Shown here one piece after another: positions 20,650 through 21,827 of a stretch of 21,827 bases of DNA. A program made the translations under genes and the position numbers. How positions within the stretch are numbered: position 1 is the stretch's first letter; every line of letters starts with the position of its first letter. The notes below the pieces were generated by a model. It was not told where the DNA came from and did not search any database. It was given only the letters and a program-made list of their open reading frames with translations. This stretch comes from an uncultured Eubacteriales bacterium (GTDB lineage: Bacteria > Bacillota > Clostridia > Monoglobales > Monoglobaceae): the NCBI GenBank assembly GCA_900545865.1, contig URAN01000050.1:1-21827 (forward strand), written 5' to 3'.

Positions 20650-21402
20650 TTATTCAGCAGCCGCAACGATTACCGCGAAATCGTCGGGTTTAAGGCTTGC
20701 GCCTCCGATAAGACCGCCGTCTATATTCGGCTTTGCCAAAAGCTCTGCGGCATTGCCTGCGTTCATACTTCCGCCGTATTGAATGCGGATTGCGTCAGCA
20801 ACCTCAGCGCCATAGAGTCCTTTTATTGTTTCACGGATAATGCCGCAAACTTCGTCAGCCTGGTCAGCCGTTGCAGTTTTGCCCGTTCCGATTGCCCAAA
20901 CAGGCTCATATGCGATAACAACTTTCTTTGCGTCGTCAGCGTCTATGCCGAGAAAAGCAATTTTTGTCTGACGGCGAACGGTGTCGTCCATAATTCCCTG
21001 TTCACGCTCTGTAAGGCTTTCGCCAACGCATACGATAGGCAAAAGTCCGCCTGCGAGAGCCGCTTTGGTGCGCAGATTTACGGTTTCATCGGTTTCGCCA
21101 AAGTACTGACGTCTTTCCGAGTGACCGATTATAACGTATTTTACGCCTGCTTCGGTGAGCATATTTGCCGCGAGTTCGCCTGTGTAAGCGCCGCTTTCTT
21201 TAAAGTGAACGTTTTGTGCGCCGACAGCGATGTTTGAACCTTTTGCCGCATCAACCGCCGAGGGAATGCAAATTGCGGTCGGGCAAACGACTACATCGCA
21301 TTTTGCGTCCGCAACTTTTGCCGCAATAGCCTCAACCAAAGACTTTGCCTCTGACGGAGTTTTATTCATTTTCCAGTTTCCTGCAATAATTTTCTTTCTC
21401 AT
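20650..21402 (-). CDS. tpiA: Triose-phosphate isomerase
   Basis: The 250-residue TIM-barrel enzyme interconverts dihydroxyacetone phosphate and glyceraldehyde 3-phosphate. The catalytic residues are visible: Asn9 and Lys11 in AGNWKMNKT, His94 in IIGHSERRQYFGE, Glu166 in IAYEPVWAIGTGKTAT (the start of the mobile loop 6), and the phosphate-binding IQYGGSMNAGNA and GGLIGGASL. Length is standard. AAAGG precedes the ATG. It begins 39 nt after the pgk stop and lies upstream of gpmI on the same strand, consistent with one operon. Confidence 0.98.
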   Translation of the reverse strand: MRKKIIAGNWKMNKTPSEAKSLVEAIAAKVADAKCDVVVCPTAICIPSAVDAAKGSNIAVGAQNVHFKESGAYTGELAANMLTEAGVKYVIIGHSERRQYFGETDETVNLRTKAALAGGLLPIVCVGESLTEREQGIMDDTVRRQTKIAFLGIDADDAKKVVIAYEPVWAIGTGKTATADQADEVCGIIRETIKGLYGAEVADAIRIQYGGSMNAGNAAELLAKPNIDGGLIGGASLKPDDFAVIVAAAE

Positions 21403-21441
21403 AATAATATCTTGCCTTTCTTATCAGATTTAAAGTATAGA

Positions 21442-21827
21442 TTATTTCTCATCCAAAGCCGCAACGCCCGGGAGTTCTTTTCCTTCGAGGAATTCCATTG
21501 ATGCGCCGCCGCCCGTTGAAATATGAGTCATCTTATCGCCAAAGCCGAGTTGGTTAACAGCCGCAGCACTGTCGCCGCCGCCGATGATCGTGGTTGCGTC
21601 CGTGTTTGCAAGCGCCTCAGCAACGGCAATCGTACCCTTTGCCAATGTCGGGTTCTCGAACACGCCCATAGGACCGTTCCAAACAACTGTCTTTGCGTCT
21701 TTAAGAGCATCCTTGTAAAGTTCGATTGTCTTAGGACCGATGTCAAGACCCATCCAGCCGTCAGGAATATTACCTTCAACAACTTGTGATTCGGCGTCGT
21801 TTGCAAATTCTTTAGCAACTACTGTAT
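21442..21827 (-). CDS. pgk: Phosphoglycerate kinase, C-terminal 127 residues (cut by window edge)
   Basis: The visible part is the C-terminal nucleotide-binding half of Pgk: DGWMGLDIGPKTIELY, KTVVWNGPMGVFENP, TTIIGGGDSAAAVNQLG and the end HISTGGGASMEFLEGKELPG. It makes ATP from 1,3-bisphosphoglycerate. The reading frame is open to the window edge (first complete codon ACA), so the N-terminal two thirds lies beyond 21827. It is the first visible gene of the pgk-tpiA-gpmI run; its promoter is outside the window. Confidence 0.96.
   Translation of the reverse strand, partial: TVVAKEFANDAESQVVEGNIPDGWMGLDIGPKTIELYKDALKDAKTVVWNGPMGVFENPTLAKGTIAVAEALANTDATTIIGGGDSAAAVNQLGFGDKMTHISTGGGASMEFLEGKELPGVAALDEK

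Overview
The window looks like chromosome of an anaerobic, low-to-mid GC member of the Clostridia (Bacillota), probably a gut-type Oscillospirales or relative. The evidence is a PerR/rubrerythrin oxidative-stress pair, an A/V-type ATPase operon instead of an F-type one, a small ferredoxin:thioredoxin reductase catalytic protein beside thioredoxin, strong AGGAGG-type ribosome binding sites and consensus sigma-A promoters. The exact genus cannot be read from this sequence.

Layout. (1) 1-1405: a hairpin-rich left edge, then a single-gene unit for a cytoplasmic GH43-type glycosidase with its own promoter and terminator. (2) 1579-2779: perR and a rubredoxin-first (reverse) rubrerythrin, with a near-perfect PerR-type palindrome just after the perR -10 box and a terminator after the rubrerythrin gene. 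(3) 2800-4900: a patch of mobile-element debris. It holds a conjugation-type small membrane protein gene without its start, a complete Fic-domain gene under an unusually symmetric promoter, a short DinD/antirepressor-like fragment, and the 3' end (domains V and VI) of a group II intron with no intron protein. (4) 4955-6784: promoters, a structured leader, and the conserved pair ACT-domain protein (UPF0237) plus UPF0210. (5) 6812-15830: a complete A/V-type ATPase operon in the order H-C-I-K-F-E-A-B-D, closed by a terminator. It starts only 27 nt after the UPF0210 gene, so it may share that promoter. (6) 15850-17820: yhbY, two HAD phosphatases and a possible 34-residue ORF. (7) 17849-18826: one promoter serving an HMA-domain protein, a 65-residue ferredoxin:thioredoxin reductase catalytic-type protein and thioredoxin. 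(8) 18897-21827, minus strand: the lower-glycolysis genes pgk (cut by the window edge), tpiA and gpmI, running convergent to the thioredoxin operon with a shared hairpin between them.

How the parts fit. The V-ATPase couples ATP to ion movement across the membrane, and the glycolytic cluster supplies ATP. PerR, rubrerythrin and the ferredoxin-linked thioredoxin cassette form the oxygen and thiol defence of an anaerobe. I saw no tRNA, rRNA or CRISPR array. The observations most worth a second look are the HMA/FTR-like/Trx cassette with its shifted middle CxC pair, the nested palindromes around the Fic promoter, the intron and conjugative-element remnants, and a hairpin repeated about 4.7 kb apart with one compensatory base-pair change.
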